Below, piece after piece: positions 21,411-32,518 of a stretch of 64,000 nt of DNA. The DNA is from Macrothele yani. Lineage: Eukaryota > Arthropoda > Arachnida > Araneae > Macrothelidae. Location: contig CM077011.1 of the NCBI GenBank assembly GCA_039090855.1, positions 32,879,501-32,943,500 on the forward strand, given 5' to 3'. The notes under the pieces are model-generated. The model did not search any database and was not told the origin of the DNA. It saw nothing but the letters and a program-made list of their open reading frames with translations. The position numbers were made by a program, and so were the translations under genes. How positions within the stretch are numbered: position 1 is the first letter of the stretch; the number at the start of each line of letters is the position of its first letter.

Positions 21411-21840
21411 AGTCACACTAAAAAATAAGTGGTGTGAATTCCCGGAAAATTCCTGAAAATAACCTGCAACAAAATTGTCGGTAGATGTTCGTCTTTTAAC
21501 AAAATTTCCGTTTTAAAACTTCTCGTTAATTTTTTACTTCATCATTTTCACAGATTTTCCGTAGTCAGTGATTTTGTGCATTTCAGAAGAGTCCGTTTCG
21601 TGTTTTTTTTTTTTTTTTTTTTTTTCGTATTTATACAGAAATTTGGCAAAATTGAAAATCCTGAATTTTTCGTCCCTTACACCAGAGAATCTTTTTTCAC
21701 TTTCCCTAGTGGGATTCGATACGAGATCATTTTGGTTGAATCAGCAGAAAGACTCAGAAGTCGCAGTCACGTTCAAGATAGAACTATAACTGCGCGATGA
21801 TAAAATATTTTTTGTCATCAATACGAGTGAATAAGTCATT
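21411..21840. repeat. TTCCG-rich repeat fragment and T run
   Basis: CACACTAAAAAATAAG then GAATTCCCGGAAAATTCC and AAATTTCCGT elements resemble the right-hand part at 22850-23130. A T run lies at 21601-21625. These could be the two ends of one old element interrupted by later insertions. Confidence 0.35.
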
Positions 21841-22004
21841 TTGCATAGTATTTTGTGCTGGAGCTTAGAATTTTTTTTCAATAGGATTATAATAATTTTA
21901 TTTTTTCAGTGGAAGACATCAAAAACTATGTATTTTTTTCATCGTGATTGTTTCGAAGCAATAGAATGCTTTGGAACTCTTGTTCTTTTTCAACTGATGT
22001 GGAA

Positions 22005-22088
22005 ACACAAGTTCGTCCGCGAAGGACATCGAAACCGTGTCCCCTCACTCCGGAGTAAATCGCTCTCCCAATTGAGCTACGCGGACAG
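22005..22088 (-). pseudogene. tRNA-like relic
   Basis: The reverse strand can form a perfect 7-bp acceptor stem (GTCCGCG with CGCGGAC) and a D arm TAGCTCAATTGGGAGAGC. The anticodon-loop-like segment is CTCCGGA. The T arm (GGACACGGTTTCGATGTCC) has an abnormal loop and the anticodon stem pairs poorly. More likely a decayed tRNA or SINE head than a working tRNA. Confidence 0.5.
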
Positions 22089-22216
22089 AATGTCTCGCTG
22101 CTGATTTGTAGTCTTTGTTTTTACCTCTGTACTACGTCACACTGACAATGACTTTCAGTTATGTTTAAAGAAAGGTGAAAAATGTACCGTTTTTATCATT
22201 ATTTCATAAAACTCCT

Positions 22217-22464
22217 GCCGCCGTCCAAGCGATGGTTTCTGGCGCAGCCGTCCAAGCGATGGTTTCTGATCATTCGTCCGAGATGGGTCCGTGTTCGAAT
22301 CCCGGTGAGGTATAGATGTTGTGTTTTTCTTACGGCACTAGCTCACTCCCTTCCCTGGAACCATTGATCCTAAATTAGGGACGGGCGACTACTTATAGCC
22401 CACTCAGTTGCTAACGGTGGTCGTTAAACCTTCAATCAAAATAAATAAATAAATAAAATAAAAT
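22217..22464 (+). mobile_element. SINE1 copy with duplicated head segment
   Basis: Forward copy in which GCCGTCCAAGCGATGGTTTC is repeated in tandem at the 5' end, replacing the A box. B box GTTCGAATCCC and body retained; tail AAATAAATAAATAAAAT. Confidence 0.88.
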
Positions 22465-23195
22465 TCCTAAATATAAAATTTACTCTAGATAGCTATAATC
22501 GCTTTTGTCTAGAGGACTGTATAGACTGATACATAGACATCGTATAATCACCAATACAATAATTTAAATACCCGGTTTCTTACAGCAGCACAATATATGT
22601 ACAATAACCGGAGAATAGGAATATCCTGTGTCACAACAACCGAACTTTCATGCGAATACGCTACCCACAATATCCAATCTCGCTACAGAACTTTAAAATC
22701 AGATCCTTCGACAGAAAATTGAACTTTTGCAGTCAATCAAACCTCAAGTATTTCTGCTAATCGCTCTTATTACCGAATGTTTTTTTTTTTTATTTATTTT
22801 TTTTTTATTTTTTTTTTTTTGTCATACAGATATGGGAAAGGTGAGAACAGAGTTTTTCCGTTAATACAAAAGGAATTGCGGAAAGGTTTCTGAAAATTCA
22901 GAATTTTCCGTTAACACACCTTCAAAACGGCAATTTACCGTCAATGTAAGAAAGGAATTGCGGAAAGTTTTCTGAAAATTCAGAATTTTTCTGACTTACG
23001 AAAATCCCGTGGAATTCAAGTTTCTTTCCGTCATTTCACGGAGAAGGTTTTATCAGAAATATGCTTCATTAATTCACAAAACGAATCACGGAAAGTATCT
23101 TGTGAATTGCGAAATTTTTTTACACTGTAGCACTTGCAACTGTTCCACCCCTAGAAGTCCAATAAACACAAATAATCCAATGCCATTGTATCGAT
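22465..23195. repeat. TTCCGT/CGGAAA repeat region
   Basis: T/A-rich run at 22780-22822, then two related segments carrying GGAATTGCGGAAAG, TTTCTGAAAATTCAGAATTT (near 22870 and 22952) and several TTCCGT or CGGAA motifs. The segment ends at TTTTTTTACACTGTAG near 23130, which resembles a MITE terminus. No coding capacity. Confidence 0.5.
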
Positions 23196-23207
23196 TGGCT
23201 TCCTTTT

Positions 23208-23437
23208 TTTTTTTTTTTTTTTTGTGATTGGAGGTTTAACGACCACCGTGAGCAACTCAATGAGCTATAAGCAGTCGCCCGTCCCTAATTTAGGGTCACT
23301 GGTTCCAGGGAAGGGAGAGAGCCAGTGCCATAAGACAAACACAACATCCATGCCTCACCGGGATTCGAACCCGGACTCCTTACGGACGAATGATCAGAGG
23401 CCAGCGCCTTAGACCACTGCGCCACCGGGGGGGCGGC
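23208..23437 (-). mobile_element. SINE1 copy
   Basis: Full-length reverse copy with a T run as its A tail. Perfect 12-bp target duplication TGGCTTCCTTTT at 23196-23207 and 23438-23449. Confidence 0.95.
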
Positions 23438-23670
23438 TGGCTTCCTTTTAATTTAAGCGAAATAAATTTAAAAGGAGAAACACCTCGCTGTTACATGTAC
23501 AGCAAAGTTGCGAGCAGGTATGATCTGTACGATGGTCAAAGAATTTGAAGGGGTGCACACATTTTAATACTTACTTAATTTGAACATTTTAGCCTACATA
23601 GTACGTATTTCTTTATAAAACTAACAAATGGAAAATTTGAAAAATATATTGACCTGGCCCATGCATGTTT

Positions 23671-23885
23671 TTTTTTTTTTTTTTTTGAGGTTTAACGACC
23701 ACCGTGAGCAACTCAATGGGCTATAAGCAGTCGCCCGTCCCTGATTTAGGGTCACTGGTTCCAGGGAAGGGAGAGAGCCAGTGCCGTAAGACAAGCACAA
23801 CAACCCTGCCTCACCGGGATTCGAACCTGGACCCCGTTCGGACGAATGATCAGAGGCCATCGCTTAGACCACTGCGCCACCGGGG
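23671..23885 (-). mobile_element. SINE1 copy
   Basis: Full-length reverse copy. A 16-bp target duplication with one mismatch: TGGCCCATGCATGTTT (23655-23670) and TGGCCCATGCACGTTT (23886-23901). Confidence 0.94.
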
Positions 23886-24073
23886 TGGCCCATGCACGTT
23901 TACCACCAGTTTCCTGTGCGACAATTGCTGTCCCATGGTTTAAGAAAGACACTTTCCATTAACTATTGATGTCGTTTATACTATAGATGATAACTGAATT
24001 CCTAGGCACACGGCTCTGAAAAACACATTTACTTTGCTATAGTTGTACACTAGAATTATCTGAAAGCACGATA

Positions 24074-25481
24074 CACTCACGGACAATGAAATTTGCGCAC
24101 CTAGAGGAAAACATACTACAACCGCGAAACTTTGCAAATAACTAGAGTGCGTGCTGGTATGCAATGATCCACTTTTCGTGCGATTGCGCATGACCACACA
24201 CCCTGTGGTGGCGCTGCAAGCACGAACCGGCAGCCTTATGAACCGGCGTGCAGTCGATGCCCCATGAAAACGAAATGCACCGGTTGCCGCAAGCAAGATT
24301 ACAGAGTGACAAGAATGCCGGGTAGACGCCAGAGACGTCAAGTTACGCAACTTACGGACTTTAAGAGAGGCCTGATCATCCGGCTGAAAACCGCAGTTGG
24401 CCGGCGCGCCATATATCTCGCCATGTGGATCGTTCTGAATATACCTTCCTACTGTGTTAGGAGCAGTAGACGCGTGACGGCACTGCCACACGACGGAGCG
24501 CCTCCGGAAGCCTCAGGAGGATCACCGGTAGAGAAGATTGACGGATCGTGTGCCAGGCACGAACGGATCCCACTGATACCCGGTCCACTATACAGGCAGA
24601 TGTAGCAGCTCCTGTGTGCCCACGAACCATTTCCCAACGCCTCGCAGAAGCGAATCTACGGTCCCAGCGCCCCTTACGTGTGCTGCCATTAACACCGGAA
24701 CATCACCGGCTCCGTTTGCAGTGGTACCAGGCCAGAGCGACGTGGAACGCCACAGACTGGCGACGTGTGGTGTATAGCGATGAGTACCGCTCCGTTTTCG
24801 TGACAGATGTTCATCGTGTCCGTGTGTGGACGTCCTCGGGTCAACGGCATAATTCCAATCTCGCTATCGAGCGCCACACCTTCCCCACTGATGCAGCCAT
24901 TAAGGTCTGGGAAGCCATTGCCTACGATAGCCGATCAGCTCTAGTAGTGGTACGTGGATCATTGACGGGCCAGCTGTATGTGGATGAGAACCTACGGCTC
25001 CGTGTGCTCTCATTCCTGGCCGGGATTCCAGGTGCGCTATCCCAGCAGGATAATGCCCGCCCGCACACTGCCAGTGTTGCCCAAGACTGCCTACGTCATG
25101 TCCGGACACTTTCATGGCCTGCCGCTCCCCGTACATGTCCCCTATCGAGCATGTGTGGAACCAGTTGAAAAGCCAGCTGCCACCGTGCCAAATTATCCGG
25201 GATTTGGAGCACACCATCCGATACGTGTGAGCCAGCCTGCCGCAGGAACATCAGGCGTCTGTTCGCCTCCATGCCGGACCGTATTGCAGCATGTACGCCT
25301 CACAAGGCGGTGCAACGTGCTATTGAAGATGCTCGGATTGCCTGCTACAGATCCCTCTGTAATTGTCCTGCAGCTCTGTTTTGCCATCATTTGTATCATT
25401 CGTCAGTATCATTACGTCCATAAAATTTTTCTTCAATCCGTTGCCTCCTTCTTGATGCGAAAATTTTATTGTCCGTGAGTG
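24074..25481 (+). mobile_element. Tc1-like transposon, 1408 bp
   Basis: Terminal repeats read CACTCACGGACAATGAAATT (left) and, reversed, CACTCACGGACAATAAAATT (right). TA precedes the left end; the right TA is altered. Encodes a broken transposase at 24315-25326. Confidence 0.9.
24315..25326 (+). pseudogene. Tc1-like transposase with 32-residue D-E spacing
   Basis: Starts MPGRRQRRQVTQLTDFKRG, the usual N terminus of a Tc1 subgroup. At least one frameshift lies between 24430 and 24550. The main block (24548-25168) carries RTISQRLAEANLRSQRPLR, the first catalytic Asp in VVYSDEYRS, and QQDNARPHTA with the second Asp. A one-base deletion near 25121 shifts the frame before the catalytic Glu in SPIEHVW. 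Reading through that deletion, 32 residues lie between the second Asp and the Glu, versus 34 in classic Tc1. The minus-strand element at 60509-61939 has the same spacing. Confidence 0.83.
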
Positions 25482-26556
25482 TTTTAGATCACCTAATTAC
25501 TCAAACGGTAGTACATCAGGTAACAAAACTGTCTCTTATCTAAACCCATACGAGATTATCTTTTGTACCAGATTAGTGGGCATGGGCGTTCAAAGAGGTG
25601 AAAATTCCTACCTCTCTTGCTGACCATTTTCAAGACACTGGTACACAAGGCGAATTTTGTGCACATGGACACTCGGGATTTTAAAGAATTTCGAAACAAT
25701 TGTGCCTTTAAACAGGCAAATCAAATGTACCAAGTTAAGAAGTTATAATTTATCATTAAAACTTCTCACACTTGAAAAACTCTCTACACGTTTCTCTAGA
25801 GACAAATTTCTTACCGAAGTGATTTGGTATTTATAAATCAAAAATGTACACTTATATATTAAAATATTGAAGGAACAAAACGAGCTTGATTAAAGCCGGA
25901 TTTTCCGTACTGACCGGCTCAACTTGACTCTAATGAAGACAGAGTTTACTTCTTTAGTTACCATGAATTGATATTGAAATATCCAAGTCTTAAAAGGCGT
26001 ATCACACTTTTGCCGAAGCCCTAGAAAGTAACGAACTGTACAGTCGGCAGCGGTATTAGAACCCCCAACAGCTGCCTACCACAAAATGCACAAGCCTGGC
26101 GATTTGCCAACTCCACCACACTAGTGCACTAGTACCTTTGAGAAGCTACTCGATAAAGTTTTTCATGCAATTATTTAAAAAAAAAACTATGTGATTATGT
26201 TATGTAATTTTACGAAATCTCAAGATTCAATGTTTCTCCTGGCTACTGAGCTCAGAATACCGATTGTGCCAGATTTGGTGCTGCAAATTTTTATCTGAAC
26301 GTAGTTAATGATCTCACTAATTCCAGCGTCATCAAGCACTTAATGTTCTGTCAGAATTGATGTCTTTGTACATCAAATATGATGGTAAAAACATTGTGTT
26401 TCAACGAAAGTTTAGTTTTAAGAATTACATTTAAGGCGAACAGATGAAAGAAATCTCAAAGTTTTAAACGTTCCTTTATAACACTGGATTTTTACCAACA
26501 CATTTAAGCTAAGGTATTTAATATTTACACAAACTTCTTTCTATTTTCCATTTTAG
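25482..26556. other. No gene recognised
   Basis: About 1.1 kb of unassigned AT-rich sequence. No repeat family seen. Confidence 0.45.
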
Positions 26557-26616
26557 TACTTAATGAATGAACAGTATGAAGAAACAGATTTGAAGATATC
26601 TGATAACCACTCCGAG
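26557..26616 (+). CDS. Candidate 60-nt internal coding exon
   Basis: A pyrimidine-rich acceptor (TTCTTTCTATTTTCCATTTTAG) abuts a 60-nt segment ending GAG, followed by a consensus donor GTAAGTG. Exactly one frame is open across all 20 codons, in phase 0 at both ends: YLMNEQYEETDLKISDNHSE; the other two frames contain stops. The protein is not recognised. Isolated splice-site pairs arise by chance in 64 kb, so this is only a candidate. Confidence 0.33.
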
Positions 26617-26757
26617 GTAAGTGAAAAAAGATGCAATGCATTCTTTTTATCAGTACTAAGCCTTTTCTTTTAATTCTACGTTACTTCTCAACAGTGTTTT
26701 TTTTTTCTGGAAAAAGGGTGCCGGTACTCACCATGAAGATGTTAGTACAGGAACTTC

Positions 26758-28600
26758 TACACTTTTAACATATCCTCCAATATATCCTCGCCATTTCTAG
26801 ATCGCTTCTTGCTTTTGGAATCAACTTCAGAATGACGACCTGGGAGCAGTCATGAGTTCACATATTTGCTAGGGTTGAACTGAGTGAGAGGAGGTCCTAC
26901 TATCCTGACAAACATCAGTGCAGAAGTTGTCCGTAGAAGCAGAGATGACCTAGATGAAGTTAATATAAGATTCTTCCGAAAGAAACCCCTTTCACATTCA
27001 CGGGAAGATATTGCAATTGTGCTCAAAGAGTGCTTTAGATGAAATAGTATGTCCGGGACTTTATTTACTTGAAGATACTCACGGAAACCACGAACTGCTT
27101 CTCTTTCATTTAAGCGGAATTTGCGTTCTAACTTTCTAATTTCAGCTTCACCAGATGTCAGACGCTTCCCAGGATTTTGTGGCTAATACATGGAATCTAA
27201 AATCTTAGCACATTCAGGCAAATCAACATCATCTTTTTCAAGCAAACGCTTTCCAACAGTTTCTTTCAGACTTTTATAAAAACCATATGAACTAATTGCA
27301 GGACTAAGTCTTCCATTTGTGTGAAGCTCAATCCCTTTGAACTTCATGTATTTCTGACTTTGAAGAGACAGACTGTAGTACGGACCAGGATTTTCAATTC
27401 TTCCATTTGTGTAGAGCTCAATCCCTTTGAACTTCATGTTCTTCTGACTTTGAAGAGACAGACTGTAGTACGGACCAGGATTTTCAATTCTTCTATTTGT
27501 GTGGAGCTCAATCACTTTGAACTTCATGTTCTTCTGACTTTGAAGAGACAGACTGTAGTACGGACCAGGATTTTCAGTTCTTCCATTTGTGTGGAGCTCA
27601 ATCCCTTTGAACGTCATGTTCTTCTGACTTTGAAGAGACAGACTGTAGTACGGACCAGGATTTTCAGTTCTTCCATTTGTGTGGAGCTCAATCCCTTTGA
27701 ACTTCATGTTTTTCTGACTTTGAAGAGATAGACTGTAGTACGGACCAGGATTTTCAGTTCTTCCATTTGTGTGGAGCTCAATCCCTTTGAACTTCATGTT
27801 CTTCTGACTTTGAAGAGACAGACTGTAGTACGGACCAGGATTTTCAATTCTTTCATTTGTGTGGAGTTCAATCCCTTTGAACTTCATGTTCTTCTGACTT
27901 TGAAGAGACAGACTGTAGTACGGACCAGGATTTTCAATTCTTTCATTTGTGTGGAGCTCAATCCCTTTGAACTTCATGTTCTTCTGACTTTGAAGAGACA
28001 GACTGTAGTACGGACCAGGATTTTCAATTCTTTCCTCAAAACGTTGAACTGTATTCTTTATCTTCCTGTCTGCTTTGTACAAGTCAATATTTCTCTTTTG
28101 TAAATTTAGACTTAGTTTCACATATAAGTCCCAAATAGAGAACAAACTCGCATGACGTTATTTTTCTTAATAGGCCCACATAAAGACAGAGACCTGGTTT
28201 GCTTCTTCTGCTGTCTTTGTTTGTCTCCTGAAAGTGATGGACGAGGTTTTCAAAGTCTTGCCACACTCCAGAAACAGTGCAAAAGCTAGATGCAACCCAG
28301 CGAATACTTAAAATTCTGCCAAATTTAAGAAATTGAAGTTCCAGAGTCGCAGCACATTCCTGTAGTTACCTAGCATTCTTAGGTGAAGCATGATAAGTCA
28401 CATAAAGTTTGTCCATGAAACTCTTAGAGTGATTCCCTCCTACCATATTGTTCACAGCTGTGTCACTAACAGACAATTCAAGGCGATGGCTAGCACAATG
28501 CAAGAAAATAACACTAGGAAACTTGTCTTGCATTAGCCTCAATTCGTGACCACTTTGTCTTGCATCAGCCTCAATTCGTGAACACAGTACTATCTGCCGG
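26758..28600 (-). pseudogene. hAT-derived, KIAA1586-like coding remnant with repeat expansion
   Basis: Minus-strand blocks in order: HCASHRLELSVSDTAVNNMV and SFMDKLYVTYHASPKN (about 28390-28540), LQECAATLELQFLKFGRIL then RWVASSFCTV (about 28270-28370), SCEFVLYLGL, then LQKRNIDLYKADRKIKN and ENPGPYYS (frame 27183-28145). Next come LTSGEAEIRKLERKFRLNER (about 27110) and CERGF, then after a frameshift LTSSRSSLLLRTTSALMFV, VGPPLTQFNPSKYV and a TAG at 26758-26760. From memory this order matches hAT-superfamily-derived KIAA1586-like proteins, ending with the hAT dimerisation region. Lesions include several frameshifts and a TGA replacing Trp. Within the best frame one 30-residue segment is repeated eight times (27312-28031). 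A live host gene is unlikely given the breaks. Confidence 0.65.
27312..28031 (-). repeat. Coding minisatellite, eight 90-bp units
   Basis: Eight tandem 90-bp units, each exactly 30 codons in the minus-strand frame, containing ENPGPYYSLSLQSQKN and MKFKGIELHTN. Units differ by a few substitutions (for example RI/RT at the start, E/G/R at the end), and no unit breaks the frame. Single-copy relatives of this protein carry one such segment. Confidence 0.93.
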
Positions 28601-28916
28601 AATATTTATAATACATTTTGCTGTCAATAAATCGCAGTTTTTAACACCTTAGGAAAAAAGGGGCCGGTACTGCGTACTGTTGCGTATCGCCAAAAAATGA
28701 GCACTGCTTCTCAATATTTTTTCTTAAAAAATACATTTCTGTTTTGATTCTTTGTTCGGAAACATACAGAGACGATTTTAAAAGGTGATTTTGTAGCTAA
28801 GAAGAATGGTTGGTAAGTTAGCTGGATTTTTTGTAAGCGTACAGTACAATTTCAAAGTGTTCCTTATTGCTTGCGGAACACAGTTTGAACAGAACGGCTC
28901 GTTTGTAATGCGAACT
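28601..28916. other. No gene recognised
   Basis: Unassigned. Just before it, 28520-28590 contains a direct duplication of TTGCATYAGCCTCAATTCGTG. Confidence 0.4.
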
Positions 28917-29105
28917 GCCGCCGGTGGGTGTGTTGTCAGAAGCTCAAATCTCTAGGTAGTCGCGCGAGCTGCCCCTGGGTTCAAGTCCCAAATGAGGCTT
29001 CGGTGATGTACTTGTGTCCCAGAATCCCTCTGCTCCCTAGAACTAGTGTCCCGAAATTAAGAAAGTGCCTTTGAGTTGCTTATGGAAGTCATCACATCCG
29101 GAACA
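28917..29105 (+). mobile_element. SINE1 copy, diverged, feeding a minisatellite
   Basis: Forward relic: GCCGCCGGTGGG head, B-box-like GGGTTCAAGTCCC, and GAGTTGCTTATGGAAGTCAT at the 3' end, which runs directly into the tandem array at 29100-29770. Confidence 0.7.
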
Positions 29106-29770
29106 GAAAAGGCCCCTAATGTTCATGGTCCTAATTACACCCGGAACATAAGAGACCCCTAATGCTCATGGTCCTACTTACACCCGGAACATAAAAGACT
29201 TCTAATGCTCATAATACTCATTAAAATCAAAACAAAAAAGATCCCCCCTAATGCTTAGGGTGCTCATTAAACCCGAAGCAAAAGAGACCCTTGATGCCCA
29301 AGGTAGTCATTAAACCCGAAACGCAAAAAAAAGAAAGGACCCTTAATGCTCATGGTGGTCATTAAACCCGAAACAAAAAAGGACCCCCTAATGCTCATGG
29401 TAGTCTTTATACCCGAAACAAAAAATAACCTTAATGCTCATGGTAGTCATTAAACCCGAAACAAAAAAGATCCCTAATGCTCATGGTAGTTATTAAACCT
29501 GAAACGAAAATAGACCCTTAATGCTTATGGTAGTCATTAAACCTGAAACGAAAAAAGGACCCTTAATGCTTATGGTAGCCATTAAACCTGAAACAAAAAA
29601 AGACCTTAAACACTCATGGTAGTTATTAATCCCGAAATGAAAACAAAGTGCCTAATACTCATGGTAGTCATTAAGCCCGAAATTAAAACAAACCCTTAAC
29701 TCTCATGGTAGTCATTGAACCAGAAACAAAAAAGACCCTTGATGCTCATGCTGAAACAAAAAGACCACTA
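29100..29770 (+). repeat. Minisatellite derived from the SINE1 3' end, about 15 units
   Basis: Units of about 43-46 bp follow the pattern CCCTTAATGCTCATGGTAGT, CATTAAACCCGAAAC, A-run. This aligns with the SINE1 terminus TTGCTCACGGTGGTCGTTAA, ACCTCCAATC, A tail. The array starts at the end of a SINE1 copy, so it looks like tandem amplification of the SINE tail including its A run. Confidence 0.85.
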
Positions 29771-30228
29771 ATTCTATGCATATAGATACGCAACGATGTC
29801 ACTCTTTCATAAATTTACGAGAGGAGTCGTTGTGGAGGGGGAGGCAGCAATACTGAAAAAACAACGAGTAATTTGGGGCGCGGAATTCTGACTTAGCGTT
29901 CTGTTGATTCTGTGTTCCAATCCGTGTCACTCTTGGGAACTAGTGACTCCATAAGGCGTGAGGTACGAATCCACTAATGGTTTGGGTGCCTTCTGATTTC
30001 CCTGGCTACTTATGAGGATTGGTTAACTCCGAAGCAAGCAAGAAAATAAAAATACCGAAAGTGACACCTACAGACAGTCAACTTAGATTTGTAGATCCCA
30101 TTCATCTCTAACATGAGTTCTGCATGTGCCTCGTATTTTTCAAAAGGATCTCTTAATCTTTAATGCGACGTTTTCGGTATGGATCCTAATTTGAAAGAAA
30201 ATTGTCTCATTCACAAGCAGAAGTAAGG
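29771..30228 (+). mobile_element. Possible eroded SINE1
   Basis: 29880-30045 retains CTCTTGGGAACTAGTGACTCC and GGTTAACTCCGAAGCAAGCA, like the 3' end of the relic at 6870-6990. The head is not recognisable. Confidence 0.35.
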
Positions 30229-30426
30229 TAGAATAATAATAACAACGTTTCGCACAATAAAATGCTTATTATACATCGACTATAGTTTCGCAGAGCGATT
30301 GGCTCGGCTTCCTCAGGACGAATCACGCTCCATTCGTCCTGAGGAAGCCGAGCCGATCGCTCTGCGAAACTATAGTCGATGTATAATAAACATTTTATTG
30401 TGCGAAACGTTGTTATTATTATTCTA
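30229..30426. repeat. Near-perfect 95-bp-arm palindrome with flanking direct repeats
   Basis: Arms 30229-30323 and 30332-30426 are reverse complements with about two or three mismatches and an 8-nt centre (CACGCTCC). AGAAGTAAGGTAG occurs at 30219-30231 and 30463-30475, a 13-bp direct repeat that looks like a target duplication. Each arm contains TCCTGAGGAAGCCGAGC then CGATCGCTCTGCGAAAC, a hammerhead-like CTGANGA-stem-GAAA arrangement with one extra base. Inverted terminal segments of a Penelope-like element are a possible source. Confidence 0.85.
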
Positions 30427-30567
30427 TCTTAACACCGCAAGCTTCGTAGTCATAAATTATATAGAAGTAAGGTAGTTGTTTACAGATACGGTATATTCGC
30501 ATTTTGTTTAGGCTTAGGGATGTATCAATATTTAAAGTTTATAGGGGTTCCATCACCAAATTCGTTT

Positions 30568-32010
30568 AGCATGTCTTGTCTAAAAAAAAAAAAGTACGTG
30601 CTTATGGCATCACTTTGTCCATACGTATGTCTTTGGACTCTATATCTTTGCAACATTATTCTTTTTCCTTTCTTTTTCTTTTTTCCCTCCTTTTGTTTTT
30701 AAGGTTTAACGATACTGTGAGCAACCCAGTGGGCTATAAACAATTGCCCGTCCCTAATTTAGAGCCACTGGATCCCGGGAAGTGCCAGTGCTGGAAGACA
30801 AACACAGCATCCATGCCTCACCGAGATTCGAACCTTGACACCTCTCGGACGAAAGGTCAGAGTCACCGCTTGAAACGCTGAGCCACCGAGGCGGCCATTA
30901 TTTGCTTGATTTGAAAAATTGTTTTTGCGCTGCGAGACCCTGAAATGTGAGAACGATAATCCTTCCTTTTTCGTCACTTTCTGATATTTAACTTCGCCGC
31001 TAGGCAGCGTTAATGCAGACGCTATTTAATTCAAAATGCATTTTACTCCACAGCATTGGTTCTAAATATCCCATTAAAATTTTTCCTTCTTCCATTCGAT
31101 ACCATTTACAACGAAGACTAGTTTTGGGTATAGTATCTTTTCAAGTAATGAATAGTTTTGCCGCTAAGAGCGTGAAGTTAAATTGCTATTTGCCCGATAT
31201 TTCTGCTTCTAGAAACCGTATTTAAAAAAATATTTTTACATCGGATAGAGCTCCTGGTATGAAATGTCCGCACCAGATAGATAGAGCTCCGAAATGTTTT
31301 TTTTTTCCATTGCGAAATCCTGAAATGTGAGAACATTAATCCTTGCTTTTTCTTCCTTTTCCGATGCTTAACTTTGCCGCTAAGCGGCGTTGATGCAGAC
31401 GCTACGGAATTCAAAATGAATTTTACTCCATAGCGTTGGTTCCATAAATATCCTATTGAAAAAATACTTTCTTCCATTGATACCATTTATAAGGAAAACT
31501 ATTTTGTGTACAGTGTCTTTTTCATATAATGCGTAGTTTCTTCGCTAGGGGCATAGAGTTAAATTGCGATTTCCCCAACAATTTTGCTTCTAAAAGCCGG
31601 ATTTCAATATTATTAATGCATCAGATAGGGTTCCTGCTGAGAGATGTTCTACATGTAATTTCTAATTTTTGCTGAAGAACGGTTTTGCCACCAGGGGGTG
31701 CAAGTGTATCTTTCTGTTTCTGGTGTATTTGCATCTGTGCTTCTGAAAACTCGACTAAAAAAATTATCTTGTGATCAGATACCTCTCACATCGAGAAACC
31801 TTTTTACAATACCTTCTGCTTAAAATGCTGCATAGTTTTCCCGCCAAGAGCTCAGTAATTCTGTTAGAGGGCGTAACGTAAGTGCATTCCTTCTTCTCTG
31901 CTGATTTTCTCCATTTGTTAAATTCCACTGTGAATAATTATTTTTGTGCCGGAAAGGATTCAAAAGGCGTGCTCATTACACACGAGAAATCGATTCCTTC
32001 TTTCTTGTAT
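30568..32010. repeat. Array C: decayed copy of the 150-bp CTCF-like array
   Basis: The left end AGCATGTCTTG (30568) and right end CAAAAGGCGTGCT (31961-31973) correspond to the inverted repeats of array A. Between them lie decayed motifs, for example CGCCGCTAGGCAGCGTTAATG (31003), CCACCAGGGGGTGCAAG (31689) and TTAGAGGGCGTAACG (31863), with CCGATTTGAAAAAT-like segments. The opening segment TTTGTCCATACG...TATCTTTGCAACATTATT is interrupted by a SINE1. Confidence 0.75.
30701..30895 (-). mobile_element. SINE1 copy inside array C
   Basis: Reverse copy with GACAAACACAGCATCCATGC and head GAGCCACCGAGGCGGC. CATTATT occurs on both sides (near 30653 and 30896), a short target duplication. Confidence 0.85.
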
Positions 32011-32518
32011 TCGAAGGATGTGCACAAAATTAATTTCCGTGCGCCAAGTCCAAAGTTAAGCTTAAGTTGGCTAATTTTTGCGACCCCAAATAAGGTTCCA
32101 GTGTAGTTCAATATTTCTACAAAGATGTTTAACCGCGTCTACTCGAAGGTGTTCAACTTCATCGCAATGACTTTTGGGAAAGCGGTGTAAATTGTTCTTC
32201 CCGCATGACAACGGACCTCCACTACACAGTGCTGTGCATTGGAATTTATCGCCAAACACCAGAACTGTACTACTCTATTCTCCGTATTTCTCCGATTTAT
32301 CACCAGAATTTTTTCCCGTTTCGAGATCCCAAGGCAGCACTTAAAAGGACATGCGTACGAGGACAATAGGTATTGAAGAAACTTTGAAAAGCTACCTGTC
32401 GATAATCTACAAAAATTATTTTCTACATGCTGCGGGAACGTTGGCAACTCAGTATTAACATTAGAGGTAACTATTCAAAGCGACACCAAGTACATGTTTC
32501 AAAATAGCTGCACTAGTA
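32011..32518. other. No gene recognised
   Basis: Unassigned. Reading frames on the minus strand (32139-32447) show no family resemblance. Confidence 0.45.

Noticed and set aside
22005..22088. Functional tRNA gene
   Set aside because: The acceptor stem is good, but the T loop and anticodon stem are abnormal; listed as a relic instead.
27321..27731. Plus-strand repetitive frames with VELNPFELHVLLTLKRQTVV
   Set aside because: These are antisense reading of the 90-bp coding minisatellite; the minus strand matches the KIAA1586-like family.
28770..28812. Candidate 43-nt exon with GTAAGT donor
   Set aside because: The phase is incompatible with the other plus-strand candidates; expected by chance at this frequency.
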